43,066 nt of DNA from Bacillota bacterium. GTDB lineage: Bacteria; Bacillota; UBA5301; JAMCQP01. The stretch spans positions 1-43,066 of the forward strand of contig JAMCQP010000003.1 of NCBI GenBank assembly GCA_023381695.1, read 5' to 3'. Under the pieces are notes generated by a model. That model saw nothing but the letters and a program-made list of their open reading frames with translations. It did not search any database and was not told where the DNA came from. The position numbers and the translations under genes are program-made. Positions 7,403 to 17,062 of the stretch are shown piece after piece (within the stretch, counting starts at the first letter, position 1; each line of letters opens with the position of its first letter).

Positions 7403-9937
7403 TGAAGAAAAATTTTTAGATGCGTTGCCGGCGGGGCTCAAAACCGTAACATCTTTATTGCCGTTTAAGATAGTCACGCCGTCAAAAAGCAGTTCCTTGT
7501 ACCGTCCTTTGAGCCATAACGATGTCTGATCTTTAAAATGCCTGCTCAGGGGCTGGCCCGAGGCGCCCCCGGCCAGAACGTCCTTGCCCTTCATCCCGGC
7601 CAGATCCACTCCATATCGCCACGGCCCGGCGGCGGTAACCTCAAAGGGATGGCTGTATTCGAAGGTGGCCGCGCCGGAGGTCACGCCGCTACCGCCGTAA
7701 GGGTAAGGCCCGTCATTGAAGATCGGCCTGAGAACCGCTTTTGCGCCCATGGGATGATCAATGGTGATGGTGTGCAACTTTCCCCATTTCCAGGCTGCGG
7801 GGTCGCCGCCCAGTTCCTTTTTCAGCCGGGACACCGTATTTTCGAAGGACGTAGCAATAATGGCATCCGCGGATTCCTTCCCCGGCGTTCGGAGATCATC
7901 GAACCACTGGGACTCTTTCCTGGCGAGAGCCTGGTCAAAGTTGTTGTTGATGATGGAAGCCGCGTGATCTTCGAAGAACCGGAAGAGATCGTCGCCCAGT
8001 TCGTCCCTGTAGGTTGCGGAGATCATTTCCAGGTAAAGGGCGTGGAAGATGGCCGGGCCTGCTTCGCCGGGATCGTCTTTGGGGTTCTTTGCGGCCCATT
8101 GCAAGAGGATTTCCCGGGCCTTTTGCCCGGTTTCGTCCAGAGCCGCCAGATCCGCGTTTGTGAGCGCGCTTTTTAGCGACGGGTAGAGAAGGCGCGCCTG
8201 GAGATCTTTCCAGTCGGTTTGCGGGCGCAGGGCCTCATCCAGGGTCAACCCGGTTTTGCCCATGAGTTCCTGTCGAATGGAGAGCGCCCGGTAGGGGGGA
8301 GCCCACTGGTAGGTGATGAAGTACGGATAGGAGTTGTCAATCACCTTGTTATTCGCCGTGACGATGAAACCCTCCGGCGGGTTGATCGTCTGCGGAAGTT
8401 TGTCCCAGGGGATGAATCCGGCCCACTCGTATTCGTCCGTCCAGCCCGGCACCGGCATCAGGCCGTTGCCTTTCTTTCTGATGGGGATCAATCCGTTGGC
8501 GCGGTAGGCAATATTTCCGTCCACATCGGCATAAACGAAGTTCTGGGCCGGCACCTCGAACTTTTCCAGGGCCGCCTTGAATTCGGTCCAGTTTTTCGCC
8601 GTATCGAAGCCGAAGACCGCCTCAAGCTCGCTGGTGGGAAGGTGGGCGGTCCATTTCAACGCCAGATCCATCCCCTTCGCCTCGGGGTACACGCCGTTGA
8701 TAATTGGGCCGTGGCGGGTGTAGACCACCTCAAAGGGCACCGGGTTTGATCCCTTCACCGGAATCCGGTACTTGACCACCCGGGCGTCTTCCCATCTCCC
8801 GTTATGTTCGAACTGGTAAGGGTTCCGCGGGTTTCGCCGCTCCATGTAGAGGTCCTGCACGTCGGGATTTACGTTGGTAACGCCCCAGGCGACCCGGTCG
8901 TTATGGCCGGAGACCACGCCCGGCGCGCCCGGGAAGATTACCCCGGTGACGTTCATCCTGCCTTCCACCACCAGGTGGTTCTGGTACCAGATGGAAGGGC
9001 TCTTGATCTCCAGGTGCATGTCGTTGGCCAGGATCGGCTGGCCGGATCTGGTCATCTTCCCGCCCGCGACCCAGTTGTTGCTGCCCACCCCGTCGCCGGG
9101 AAGGGCCAGGATGGAGGAAAGGACGGGGTCAAGGCGGCGGGCGTCCACGGCCGCCAGGAGGGTGTCCGGGAAGAGGTTGCCACCATCGCCACTAATGTTG
9201 CTGCTTGCGTTGCTACTGCTATTGTTGCCATTGGAGGCACTTGCGCCTCGCCGGGCCAGCTTCACCCAGGCCTGTTTCATGATGGTCGGGCCGCCGGCGG
9301 GGTAGCCCGGGAACAGCTCCTTGAGCTTGTCCGCGCTAACCTTGCTCGCCGCATTCATGAGCAACAGCTCGGTGGTCATGTTGCCCCCCAGCGTGTAGGC
9401 CAGGTACTTGCCGATGGAAACCGAATCCAGCGGCGTCCATTCCCGCGGTTTATACCCCAGAAGCGTAAATTCCGGGGGGAGCTTGTTGCCGGCTTCCCTG
9501 AGATATTGATTGATGCCGGCGGAATAGCTCTCCAGGCAGGATTTGATCTCGCCGCTATACCCGCGGTAACTTTCCCTGGCGGCTTCGTTGAGCCCAAGAG
9601 TCAGGAAGAACTTGTCCGCCTTCAACAGGCTTTCGCCGAAGATCTCCGATAGGTGTCCGGAAACGGCCCTCCTGGAAAGGTCCATCTCCCACAGGCGATC
9701 CTGGGCCTGGGCGTACCCCTGGGCAAAGAAGACGTCGTTCATGTTCTTCGCATAAATGTGGGGGATCCCGAAGTTATCCCTTACGATCTTTACTTCATCC
9801 CGGACCCCGTCCATGGCCAAGTGCGCGGAATAGGCGGGCAGGCCCTGCCCAAATACGAACCGGAACCCGGCAAAACCGGCGACGGAGACAAGCAGGATTA
9901 GAATTACGACGATACCGCCCATTTTTCTGATGTTCAT
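7370..9937 (-). CDS. Penicillin acylase family protein (Ntn hydrolase)
   Basis: About 855 residues. An N-terminal hydrophobic segment (residues 5-25) acts as signal or anchor. The alpha-chain region begins with KIVRDNFGIPHIYA and contains AQGYAQAQDRLWEMDL. The self-processing nucleophile is Ser286 in GVGSNNWV, which becomes the N-terminus of the beta chain after autocleavage. The linker before it has an Asn/Ser-rich tract near 9185-9235. The family cleaves amide bonds of acyl-amino compounds, including acyl-homoserine lactones and beta-lactam side chains; the substrate here is unknown. ATG 9937 and GTG 9943 are both possible behind GGGGGG. The C-terminus overlaps the chemoreceptor 3' end. Confidence 0.92.
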   Translation of the reverse strand: MNIRKMGGIVVILILLVSVAGFAGFRFVFGQGLPAYSAHLAMDGVRDEVKIVRDNFGIPHIYAKNMNDVFFAQGYAQAQDRLWEMDLSRRAVSGHLSEIFGESLLKADKFFLTLGLNEAARESYRGYSGEIKSCLESYSAGINQYLREAGNKLPPEFTLLGYKPREWTPLDSVSIGKYLAYTLGGNMTTELLLMNAASKVSADKLKELFPGYPAGGPTIMKQAWVKLARRGASASNGNNSSSNASSNISGDGGNLFPDTLLAAVDARRLDPVLSSILALPGDGVGSNNWVAGGKMTRSGQPILANDMHLEIKSPSIWYQNHLVVEGRMNVTGVIFPGAPGVVSGHNDRVAWGVTNVNPDVQDLYMERRNPRNPYQFEHNGRWEDARVVKYRIPVKGSNPVPFEVVYTRHGPIINGVYPEAKGMDLALKWTAHLPTSELEAVFGFDTAKNWTEFKAALEKFEVPAQNFVYADVDGNIAYRANGLIPIRKKGNGLMPVPGWTDEYEWAGFIPWDKLPQTINPPEGFIVTANNKVIDNSYPYFITYQWAPPYRALSIRQELMGKTGLTLDEALRPQTDWKDLQARLLYPSLKSALTNADLAALDETGQKAREILLQWAAKNPKDDPGEAGPAIFHALYLEMISATYRDELGDDLFRFFEDHAASIINNNFDQALARKESQWFDDLRTPGKESADAIIATSFENTVSRLKKELGGDPAAWKWGKLHTITIDHPMGAKAVLRPIFNDGPYPYGGSGVTSGAATFEYSHPFEVTAAGPWRYGVDLAGMKGKDVLAGGASGQPLSRHFKDQTSLWLKGRYKELLFDGVTILNGNKDVTVLSPAGNASKNFSSSIPEDTDDRL

Positions 9938-9971
9938 GGCCACCGCGCCCCCCAATTTGTTTGGTGCAATT

Positions 9972-9988
9972 GTGGTTAATATTACCAC
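9972..9988. promoter_or_regulatory. Palindrome between divergent genes
   Basis: GTGGT-TAATATT-ACCAC, a near-perfect dyad 35 bases before the penicillin acylase start and 170 before the DUF5009 gene. A 10-bp direct repeat ACGCTGCAAC at 10088 and 10101 lies in the same 219-base gap. Both could bind regulators; no clear -35/-10 pair was found. Confidence 0.35.
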
Positions 9989-10156
9989 GTTGTTACTTCA
10001 ATTCCTGCTTTTTATTCGCCCCCGAAACCGAGGCTTTCATAAAGGTGTATAGCCCTGGCGTTATCGGCCCAGACTTCCAGTTAAGAAACGCTGCAACCTC
10101 ACGCTGCAACGATAAGATGCCGCGGGCAGGACTGTGGCGGTATTTATGGGAGTTGG

Positions 10157-11299
10157 ATGATGGACGAGCCGTTTAACTTGAAACCGTCGCGCAGCCGTTT
10201 GACGTCCCTGGACGCGCTGCGCGGGTTTGCCATGTTCTGGATCATCGGGGCGCGGGATATCGCCAATGGCCTGATCGGCCTGGGGATACCGAGGGCGGGG
10301 GCGCTGGCGGACCAGCTTACGCATTCCGAATGGAACGGGTTTCATTTTTACGATCTCATCTTCCCGATGTTCATCTATGTGGTCGGGGCGTCGCTCGTCT
10401 TTGGAATTCGAAGGCGACAGGAACGGGCGGAGGACCGCCGGGCGATCCTCCGCCAGGTGCTCAAGCGCACCATCCTGCTCTTTTTGCTGGGGATCTTTTA
10501 CAACGGTGGCGTCAGCCAGCCGGACTTGGTGTCGAATTTGCGGGTGATGGGCGTCCTGCAACGCATCGCGCTGGTTTACTTCTTCGCCTCAGTTCTGGTT
10601 CTGACCACCAGCATCCGGACGCAGGCGGCCAGCGCCGTAGGGTTGCTGGTGGCCTACTGGCTGGTGATGCGGTTGGTTCCGGTGCCGGGCTTCGGGGCCG
10701 GGGTCTGGACGCCGGAGGGTAACCTGGTCAAATACATTGATATGCACTTGCTGCCAGGGCAGCTGTACTGGGATACCTGGGACCCGGAAGGCATCCTGAG
10801 CACGGCGCCGGCGATTGCCACCGGCCTCCTGGGCGTTCTCACCGGGCACTGGCTGCGTGCGGACAAAGGCCCTCGTGGCGAGACGCTCACCAAAGGGACG
10901 AGGGCGAGCTACCTGTTCCTGGCCGGGGTGGCCGGGGCGAGCCTGGGGCTTTTGGCGGGCCTGGTCTTTCCGATAAACAAGAGCCTGTGGACCAGTTCCT
11001 TTGTCTTGCTGACCGGCGGGCTCAGCGCCGCATTGCTGGCGGTTTTTTACTGGCTGATTGAGGTGCGTGGGCGCGGCAGATGGGCCTTCCCGCTGGTGGT
11101 GATCGGGTTGAACTCCATTGCGATATACCTGGGAGTGAATGTGATTCCCTTTGACGAGATCACCAGGCGCCTGGTCGGCGGGGATATTTCCGCCATGTTC
11201 GGCCCGGGGCGGGCTTTCTTCGAGGCCATCTTCCAGTTCCTGATCGAATGGCTGGCCCTTCTCTGGATGTTCCGGCGTAAAATTTTCATCCGCCTGTGA
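10157..11299 (+). CDS. DUF5009 / heparan N-acetyltransferase-like membrane protein
   Basis: Polytopic membrane protein of 380 residues with about ten hydrophobic helices. The N-terminal signature RLTSLDALRGFAMFWII and the following FYDLIFPMFIYVVGASL are typical of DUF5009/NagX proteins, related to heparan-alpha-glucosaminide N-acetyltransferase, which transfers acetyl groups across membranes to amino sugars. The family His/Asp residues in the DLIFP and ALRGF segments appear intact. GGGAG precedes the tandem ATGATG start. It is transcribed divergently from the acylase and ends at a strong terminator, so it is probably monocistronic. The substrate is unknown; a role in cell-wall sugar acetylation is only inference. 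Confidence 0.85.
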   Translation: MMDEPFNLKPSRSRLTSLDALRGFAMFWIIGARDIANGLIGLGIPRAGALADQLTHSEWNGFHFYDLIFPMFIYVVGASLVFGIRRRQERAEDRRAILRQVLKRTILLFLLGIFYNGGVSQPDLVSNLRVMGVLQRIALVYFFASVLVLTTSIRTQAASAVGLLVAYWLVMRLVPVPGFGAGVWTPEGNLVKYIDMHLLPGQLYWDTWDPEGILSTAPAIATGLLGVLTGHWLRADKGPRGETLTKGTRASYLFLAGVAGASLGLLAGLVFPINKSLWTSSFVLLTGGLSAALLAVFYWLIEVRGRGRWAFPLVVIGLNSIAIYLGVNVIPFDEITRRLVGGDISAMFGPGRAFFEAIFQFLIEWLALLWMFRRKIFIRL

Positions 11300-11338
11300 C
11301 GATAAACCAATAGACCGCGTGGTCATGGTCATTTTTGA

Positions 11339-11374
11339 GAAGCAGGGGGCGCCTTTCTCTGGCCCCTGCTTTTT
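11339..11374 (+). terminator. Rho-independent terminator after DUF5009 gene
   Basis: AGCAGGGG (11341-11348) pairs with CCCCTGCT (11363-11370), followed by TTTT. Confidence 0.85.
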
Positions 11375-11440
11375 AATGCTTACCAGCCATAGCAGGGCAA
11401 TTATTCAAGGAAATTTGGCGAAAAGTGGCTCCGGCAGGCT

Positions 11441-11469
11441 TCGACATTCCGGTAAAACTTTGATATACT
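11441..11469 (+). promoter_or_regulatory. Sigma-A-type promoter of the MFS/regulator operon
   Basis: TCGACA at 11441, a 17-base spacer and TATACT at 11464-11469, about 40 bases before the MFS start codon. Confidence 0.6.
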
Positions 11470-11509
11470 TACCCTAATAATTTTTTTTGGGGAAGGGGAA
11501 GTGAATTCC

Positions 11510-12745
11510 ATGTCTACCTCAACTCAGGCGGGAGGATTTTTTCCACTCTTCAAGAAGCGGGCGTTCATCGCCATGTGGCTGGCCCAGACGATCTCCGGCT
11601 TCGGCGATGGCGTCGCTCGCATTGCTCTGTTGCTGCTTGTCACGGAGAAGACCAGCTCGCCGGTGGCCTTGAGCGTTGTTGCCTTCGCGCAGGCCGTCCC
11701 GGCCATTGTGCTGGGCCCCGTGGCCGGTGTGTTGATCGACCGGTTTGATCGGAAGGCGGTCATGGCCGCCACCGATCTTTTGCGCGCGGCGGTGATTGCC
11801 GCGGCAATTTGGGCGCCTTCGCTTACATATCTTTATCTATTATCTTTTGCGATGGGCGCACTGGGCGCGGTCTTCAATCCCGCCCGATCCACCGTCATGC
11901 CGGAGATGGCTGGCAGGGACAACTACCTGGCCGCCAACGGCCTGGCCGGGATGGCCACTCAGGCGACGATGATTCTGGGACCGGCCGCGGGAGGGTTGAT
12001 CGCCGGCCTCTGGGGGACGGGAAGCGCCTTTTTGATTGATGCGGCGACATTTCTGATCTCCTCGCTCTCCATTCTGCTGTTGCCCATTCCCCGACCCGCG
12101 CAAAACACGGGACACGCCAGTTTTTGGCGCCAGCTTGCCGGCGGGGCATCAACCGTCTGGCGCGAGCCGAGGCGGCGCTTCGTCTTCGGGATCTATACCC
12201 CGGTGATCCTGGTCATGGGTTCCAGCGGCATACTTCTGGTGGACTACCTTCGAAACGGTTTGCGGGTCTCCCCCCAGCAGCTTGGGCTGGTGGAAGCGGC
12301 GCCGGCCACGGGCCTGATCCTTTCGGTCACGCTGGTGGGGCAGTTTGGCCGGAAATCAAGGCCCGGCAGGTTGATCCTTAACTCCATAACCGGCCTTGGC
12401 CTGGTCTCAAGCCTTTTCCTGTTCAAACCGGGATATGGGGTCGCTGTTCTCCTGGTCTGGCTCCTGGGCGCGGCCGACGGCTTGAGTGATGTGCCCATCA
12501 ACACGCTCTTGTTGACGCTGGTTCCCGATGAGATGCGGGGGCGGGTCTTCGCGGCGATCAACGCCCTCGCAAGATTCGGCGGCATGGTGGGCCTGGCCGT
12601 GGCGGGGCCGCTGGCGGCTCTCCTCGGCGCCCACCGGGTGATGGGGGTGGCCGGCGTCCTGGCGTTAATGATCGGCGTCCTTGGCAGGAAGTCGTCCTCC
12701 TACGTAGAACTTAACCAGACAACCTTCGAAGTTTCAAGGGAGTGA
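11510..12745 (+). CDS. MFS transporter (MFS_3 / drug-exporter type)
   Basis: Twelve-helix major facilitator of about 411 residues. The start region AMWLAQTISGFGDGVARIALLLL, the loop motif GVLIDRFDRKAVM (family motif A) and the second-half motif DEMRGRVFA match the enterobactin/macrolide-efflux branch. It probably exports a small hydrophobic compound using the proton gradient. ATG 11510 lies 9 bases after GGGGAAGGGGAA; GTG 11501 would be too close to that site. It is followed after 6 bases by the ArsR-M29 regulator, which may sense the exporter's substrate. Confidence 0.9.
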   Translation: MSTSTQAGGFFPLFKKRAFIAMWLAQTISGFGDGVARIALLLLVTEKTSSPVALSVVAFAQAVPAIVLGPVAGVLIDRFDRKAVMAATDLLRAAVIAAAIWAPSLTYLYLLSFAMGALGAVFNPARSTVMPEMAGRDNYLAANGLAGMATQATMILGPAAGGLIAGLWGTGSAFLIDAATFLISSLSILLLPIPRPAQNTGHASFWRQLAGGASTVWREPRRRFVFGIYTPVILVMGSSGILLVDYLRNGLRVSPQQLGLVEAAPATGLILSVTLVGQFGRKSRPGRLILNSITGLGLVSSLFLFKPGYGVAVLLVWLLGAADGLSDVPINTLLLTLVPDEMRGRVFAAINALARFGGMVGLAVAGPLAALLGAHRVMGVAGVLALMIGVLGRKSSSYVELNQTTFEVSRE

Positions 12746-12751
12746 GCCCGC

Positions 12752-14155
12752 GTGGAAGATTTCATGGTGGTGGACGATCCCCGGCGGATCAGGGCCATGG
12801 CTGACGAAAAACGCATCCGGTTGCTGGACATTCGCGTAAAAGATCAGGCCACCGTCGGCCAGCTGGCTTCCATGCTCGGCGAAGCGCACGCCAAGATCTA
12901 TTACCATGTGAAGGAGCTGGAACGGAATGGGTTTATTGAAATGGTCCGGGAATCGGCGCGGCAGGGCGCCGCGGAAAAGTTCTACCGCACCAGAGCCAGG
13001 ACTTTTCTGCTGGGCCTGGGCCTGGGAATGCACGGCAGCGTGGAGGCGATCGCCAGGCAGGCCGCGGAGGACGATCTCTTGAAATGGCGCCGCCAGAATG
13101 TGCTGGGTGTTGACTTCCGGCAGGTGGCCCGTGCGGTTGTCCAGGACACACTAATGATTGAACCGGAGGAGAAGGTGCTGGTGGAAGGTGGGCCGCATCA
13201 ACAGGAGTTTCTGGAAGCGCTTGTTTTTGAGGTGTGGAACGCCGGGGCCGACGCCGTTCTTGAGGTAAGGGGCGACGACCTGGTTACCAGAGGGCTGGCC
13301 GAACTCAAGGAGGAAGCGCTCGGAAGGGAACCCTTGCTGAGAAAGGGGCTCTACAACCTGATTGACTGCCGCATTGCCCTTGACCCGTTTCCCGATGAGT
13401 CGGTCTTTGAAAATATTTCAGAGGAGCGGATTGGCGCCTGGCGCCGCCGGGAGCGGCAGGCTGTGGAGGCCCTCCAGGGGCGTACCGGCCGCACGGTGTG
13501 GATCGGCTTTCCCACGCCGGCGCAGGGGGCGCGATTGAGCACCGGATATGCTCAACTTTACGACATGTTCTGGAAGGCGATGGCGGTCAGCCCGGAACGG
13601 CTGGAAGGTGAAGCCGGGCCATATCTGTCCCGTTTCAGGCCGGGGGAGGAACTGACGGTTCGAGGGCGCGACGGAGCCGAGGTGAAATTTACCCTTGACG
13701 AGTCTCCCCGGGTCGTCACCAGGTTCCCCCGTGGCTCCCGCGGTGAAAGCTGGCGGGTGGGATTTTTGCCCGCCGGTGAGGTACGCTTGCCCGTAAGGCC
13801 CGCCAGTGTTTATGGAATATTTGCCCCGGATGATTTCGTCTATGCCGGGCATCCCGTCAAGGGCCTTCGCCTGGGCATCGAAGCGGGAAGGATTGCCGCC
13901 GTCGAGGCAAGTGAGGGGAAAGAACTCATCAAAAAGGTAATCGAGTCAAAGGATGCCTCTTCCTGCTTGGCGTTTAGCATCGGGGTCAACCCGGCTCTCA
14001 ACCAGGTATTGGGGTACGAGCTGTTGGATATGGTCGCGCCAGGAACCCTCACCCTCACCCTTGCTGATCCCAACGGCCATCTGGCCTGGCGGTTATGGAC
14101 CTCCCAGGCAAGAATGGGATCCGGTTTATCCCATGGTGATGTAGATCTACCCTGA
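12752..14155 (+). CDS. ArsR-like regulator fused to a degenerate M29 aminopeptidase domain
   Basis: 467 residues. Residues 1-90 form a winged helix of ArsR type (RRIRAMADEKRIRLLDI, TVGQLASML, AKIYYHVKELERNGFIEMV). Residues 130-455 resemble the M29 thermophilic aminopeptidase fold (VLVEGGPHQQEFLEAL, NAGADAVLEVRGDDL, GFLPAGEVRLPV, SIGVNPALNQVLG). The Glu in PAGEV is kept, but the other metal ligands look lost: the family G-E-x-G-I-G-T-N-P reads AFSIGVNP, the G-T-V-H-I-A-L-G His is replaced by Thr, and the final H-x-D motif reads HLAWR. It is thus probably a non-catalytic ligand-sensing domain. The GTG start lies 10 bases after AAGGGAG, in an operon with the MFS exporter. Confidence 0.8.
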   Translation: MEDFMVVDDPRRIRAMADEKRIRLLDIRVKDQATVGQLASMLGEAHAKIYYHVKELERNGFIEMVRESARQGAAEKFYRTRARTFLLGLGLGMHGSVEAIARQAAEDDLLKWRRQNVLGVDFRQVARAVVQDTLMIEPEEKVLVEGGPHQQEFLEALVFEVWNAGADAVLEVRGDDLVTRGLAELKEEALGREPLLRKGLYNLIDCRIALDPFPDESVFENISEERIGAWRRRERQAVEALQGRTGRTVWIGFPTPAQGARLSTGYAQLYDMFWKAMAVSPERLEGEAGPYLSRFRPGEELTVRGRDGAEVKFTLDESPRVVTRFPRGSRGESWRVGFLPAGEVRLPVRPASVYGIFAPDDFVYAGHPVKGLRLGIEAGRIAAVEASEGKELIKKVIESKDASSCLAFSIGVNPALNQVLGYELLDMVAPGTLTLTLADPNGHLAWRLWTSQARMGSGLSHGDVDLP

Positions 14156-14246
14156 AAACTAATTCTCTCCAAAAATCACTACAGGAAACTACATGCTTCT
14201 GGCGAATTATGGTAAAGGGGGAAACCTTATGTGAGGAGGTCCAGTC

Positions 14247-15785
14247 ATGCAACTCCGGACGATCTTGGAAACTTATCCTGTTGAGGTTTTAGAAAAGATT
14301 GCGGCGAACAAAATTTCCGATATCGCGCATCTTAAGCTGCCATCACAAGCACTTATCCAAGAACTCAGTGAAATTTTATGCTCACGTTCATACATTTCGA
14401 ATGTCCTATCTCTACGACAGCCACCCAGCTACACAATCGTTAGCACGCTCTTAGAGCAAGAAGATTATGCTTACGATGTCCTTTCTCTTAAACCCAAGGT
14501 TTTGGCAGAAACCGGGGTTTTGCTAACCAAGGCTGCCAGTAAAAGTATCTTTCAGGCTAAAAAAGGTTACGATTTATATCTTACGATGTTGAAGGCCGCA
14601 TGGGAACTGGACAATTCGGTTGATCGCTCTGAGGCGAACCTGTTGGCAACCCTTAGGAACGAACTTGGCATTTCCTATCAAGAACATGCCATTCTTGAAC
14701 ATCATCCCGACATGGCTCCATTCTGGAACGGAGCGAACATCTTTGAGCGTGAACGTAATTATCTGATGGCCAAGGGAATTCTCTTGACCTTTGAAGGCCG
14801 CTATGTCCTGTCTGAAGACATGGTGCCGTTTATCAAGGATGTTTGGGGCATCGAAATGGACTCTGCGGACTACCGGAGATTTCTCTCGTATCTGACTGTT
14901 CAGCAGCTTGAGGCAATGCTCAAACAATTCAATTTTCCATCCAGCGGGGATAAGGAGATCAAGATCGGGACTTTGATACGGAATTTTATTCTACCAAGCA
15001 GCGTCATGAAGCAACTATCTCTTGAGGAACTCAGGGAAATTGCTCGTGACACTAAAAGCCGAGTGTCGGGCACAAAGGACGAACTTGTCGCCAATCTCCT
15101 CAGTATGTTTGATAGTCATGCGGACTTCAAACAACAGGTGGTCGAAACACCCAGGGAAATACCCATCGAACCAAAGAGCCTTGAGGAAAGATTTTTCCAT
15201 ATCTTGTTTGCCAACCTTTCTAACGAGGATCTCTATGATATTGCATCACGCCTGACGGGATTGCATCTGTCGGGAACTAAGCAGAAGCGTGTTGATGAAT
15301 TCTGGGCCAGCCCGTACTCCGAAAGAACGTTGCTCCTGAAGCTGCCAAATGAGTCTTTGCGGGCCTTCTGCGAAAAAAGTGGTATTCCTAAAAACGGAGA
15401 TAAAAAGCAACTGGTTGAAAGACTAATCAACAAGTACGCTCATTTTGACGCGATTGTGGAAAAAAATCTTGAGACTAGCAGGCTGGGGCAGCTGGTCAAG
15501 GCAGATGAGGCCGATGTCCGGAAAGATCTGCCTCAGTTGGAGTTTGTTGAACGCGATTTTCACTTCCTTTCGGCTGATGAGCGCATCGTGCTAAGTGCAA
15601 TTATAGAACTAAAGTCGCTTTCTGAAGAGGAGTTAGACCGGTTGGCTTCCCGATATGATCTGAACTGGGTACTGACCAAAGCCTGTATGGCTGAACTTAT
15701 TGAGAAGCTTAAACAAAATCAAAAGGACGTGATTAAAATGCGTTCCGTGGGCGACAAAAACATTTACGAGTACAGGGCTGCATGA
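14247..15785 (+). CDS. TerB-like/SAP-repeat DNA-binding protein (first gene of defence-like operon)
   Basis: 512 residues, no close family recognised. Residues 107-156 resemble a TerB-type helical unit (KAAWELDNSVDRSEANLLAT, then a GISYQEHAIL helix). Four SAP-like helix-extended loop-helix units follow at about 210-249, 256-290 (LSLEELREIARDTKSRVSGT), 323-352 (LSNEDLYDIASRLTGLHLSG) and 363-398 (LPNESLRAFCEKSGIPKNGD); SAP motifs bind DNA. Residues 441-510 look like a winged helix. AGGAGGTCC precedes the ATG, and the gene shares ATGA with the next one. By analogy with TerB-ATPase-helicase triplets it is probably the DNA-recognition component. The block is more AT-rich than the flanking genes. 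Confidence 0.7.
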   Translation: MQLRTILETYPVEVLEKIAANKISDIAHLKLPSQALIQELSEILCSRSYISNVLSLRQPPSYTIVSTLLEQEDYAYDVLSLKPKVLAETGVLLTKAASKSIFQAKKGYDLYLTMLKAAWELDNSVDRSEANLLATLRNELGISYQEHAILEHHPDMAPFWNGANIFERERNYLMAKGILLTFEGRYVLSEDMVPFIKDVWGIEMDSADYRRFLSYLTVQQLEAMLKQFNFPSSGDKEIKIGTLIRNFILPSSVMKQLSLEELREIARDTKSRVSGTKDELVANLLSMFDSHADFKQQVVETPREIPIEPKSLEERFFHILFANLSNEDLYDIASRLTGLHLSGTKQKRVDEFWASPYSERTLLLKLPNESLRAFCEKSGIPKNGDKKQLVERLINKYAHFDAIVEKNLETSRLGQLVKADEADVRKDLPQLEFVERDFHFLSADERIVLSAIIELKSLSEEELDRLASRYDLNWVLTKACMAELIEKLKQNQKDVIKMRSVGDKNIYEYRAA

Positions 15786-17062
15786 TGGTAAACGAAGAGC
15801 GGCTTGTCGGGCAAGAAATAATACTCGCGCTTCGCAGCGGGGCGGTGCCACAGAGAGCCCTTGCTCACGTGGCTGTCTTTGACACCGCCATCTGGTCTGA
15901 AATCGACGAGCATTTATCATATGTGAAAATGGGACGGTCAAGCTTTAAGTTCATCTGTGGCGACTATGGGACTGGAAAGACCTTTTACTGCTATGCTATT
16001 GCTGACCATGCATTACAGGCGGGTTATGCTACGTCGGTAGTGGATGTCTCCCAGGGCATCTTTTCTTCGCCGTTGTCCATGTACCGGTTTTTAATGCAGA
16101 ATCTTCGCGTACATGAAAAGCGTACAGCCAGTGCTGTGTCGGATATCCTGGAAAGATGGCTATTTAGACTGCAGAAAAAGCTAGAAAAGATCGATGGTCT
16201 GAAAATTATAGGCACTACCAAGGATCAAGCCCTGGCGCAGTTTGGAAAGGCAATTGAAAAGGAACTAGCTGAATTTGGCCAAAAGGATATCACTCTGGCG
16301 AACGTGGTAAAAGCCTATTTTTATGGTAAGGTACGGAGGGATGAGACTCTTTGCGAAGCAGCCCTCAAGTGGCTAAAGGCTAATACCAACCTGACCAACG
16401 ATGAAAAGAAAATTTTAGGTTTGAGGAGAGACATTGATGACGAAAGTGTTCCGACCCTAATGAAGGCGTTTGCTTCCATTATTCGCAAGGCAGGCTATAG
16501 TGGCTGGCTCCTGGTTTTTGATGAGTTAACGGTCATCCAGCGTTTGTCCAACCTAAAACAACGTGAAGAATCATATGAAATCCTTCGAAAATATGTGGAC
16601 GATATTGCGGCAGCGGAATATCAGGGTTGCTTTTTTATCTTTGCCGGGACCCCTAAGCTGTTCGAAGACCCGAAGTATGGCATCAAATCACATAAGGCAT
16701 TATATGAACGGATAATGTCGCCTGAAATCCTCCCTGGCTTCAGTTCTGCAAAAGAGAACATCCTCAGACTCAAAGGTTTTGATGCACAGTCGATTGTGGC
16801 CGTTGCTCGAAAGATCATTACCTTGCACTCTCTTGTATATGAATGGAATCCTGGCGACAAGGTAAGCGAAGCTTTTCTTAACAAACTGTCGGTATACATG
16901 ACCACCTCATTTGGCGACCGTATCAAAGAAAAACCTCGCAAGGTGCTTAGGGAGCTGATCCACTTTTTGGACATCCTGCGCGAAAACCCTGATCTCGATC
17001 CCGAGGCTTACCTTAAAGAAAAAGAACCGGCATTCTTGGCTGAGATGGAAGAGTCATCATGA
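15782..17062 (+). CDS. BrxD-like P-loop ATPase (DUF2791 family)
   Basis: 426 residues. The N-terminus (EIILALRSGAVPQRALAHV) and Walker A GDYGTGKT at 60-67 match the DUF2791/BREX ATP-binding (BrxD) family, in which this ATPase partners an Lhr-type helicase. Walker B is WLLVFDEL at about 241-248; a sensor-like FAGTPKLFED lies near 287. Such ATPases are thought to act as AAA-like switches on DNA in BREX type 2 and TerB-linked defence loci. It starts in ATGA overlap with the SAP gene and ends in ATGA overlap with the helicase gene, so the three products are made together. No PglX methylase or PglZ phosphatase gene is present. Confidence 0.8.
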   Translation: MMVNEERLVGQEIILALRSGAVPQRALAHVAVFDTAIWSEIDEHLSYVKMGRSSFKFICGDYGTGKTFYCYAIADHALQAGYATSVVDVSQGIFSSPLSMYRFLMQNLRVHEKRTASAVSDILERWLFRLQKKLEKIDGLKIIGTTKDQALAQFGKAIEKELAEFGQKDITLANVVKAYFYGKVRRDETLCEAALKWLKANTNLTNDEKKILGLRRDIDDESVPTLMKAFASIIRKAGYSGWLLVFDELTVIQRLSNLKQREESYEILRKYVDDIAAAEYQGCFFIFAGTPKLFEDPKYGIKSHKALYERIMSPEILPGFSSAKENILRLKGFDAQSIVAVARKIITLHSLVYEWNPGDKVSEAFLNKLSVYMTTSFGDRIKEKPRKVLRELIHFLDILRENPDLDPEAYLKEKEPAFLAEMEESS

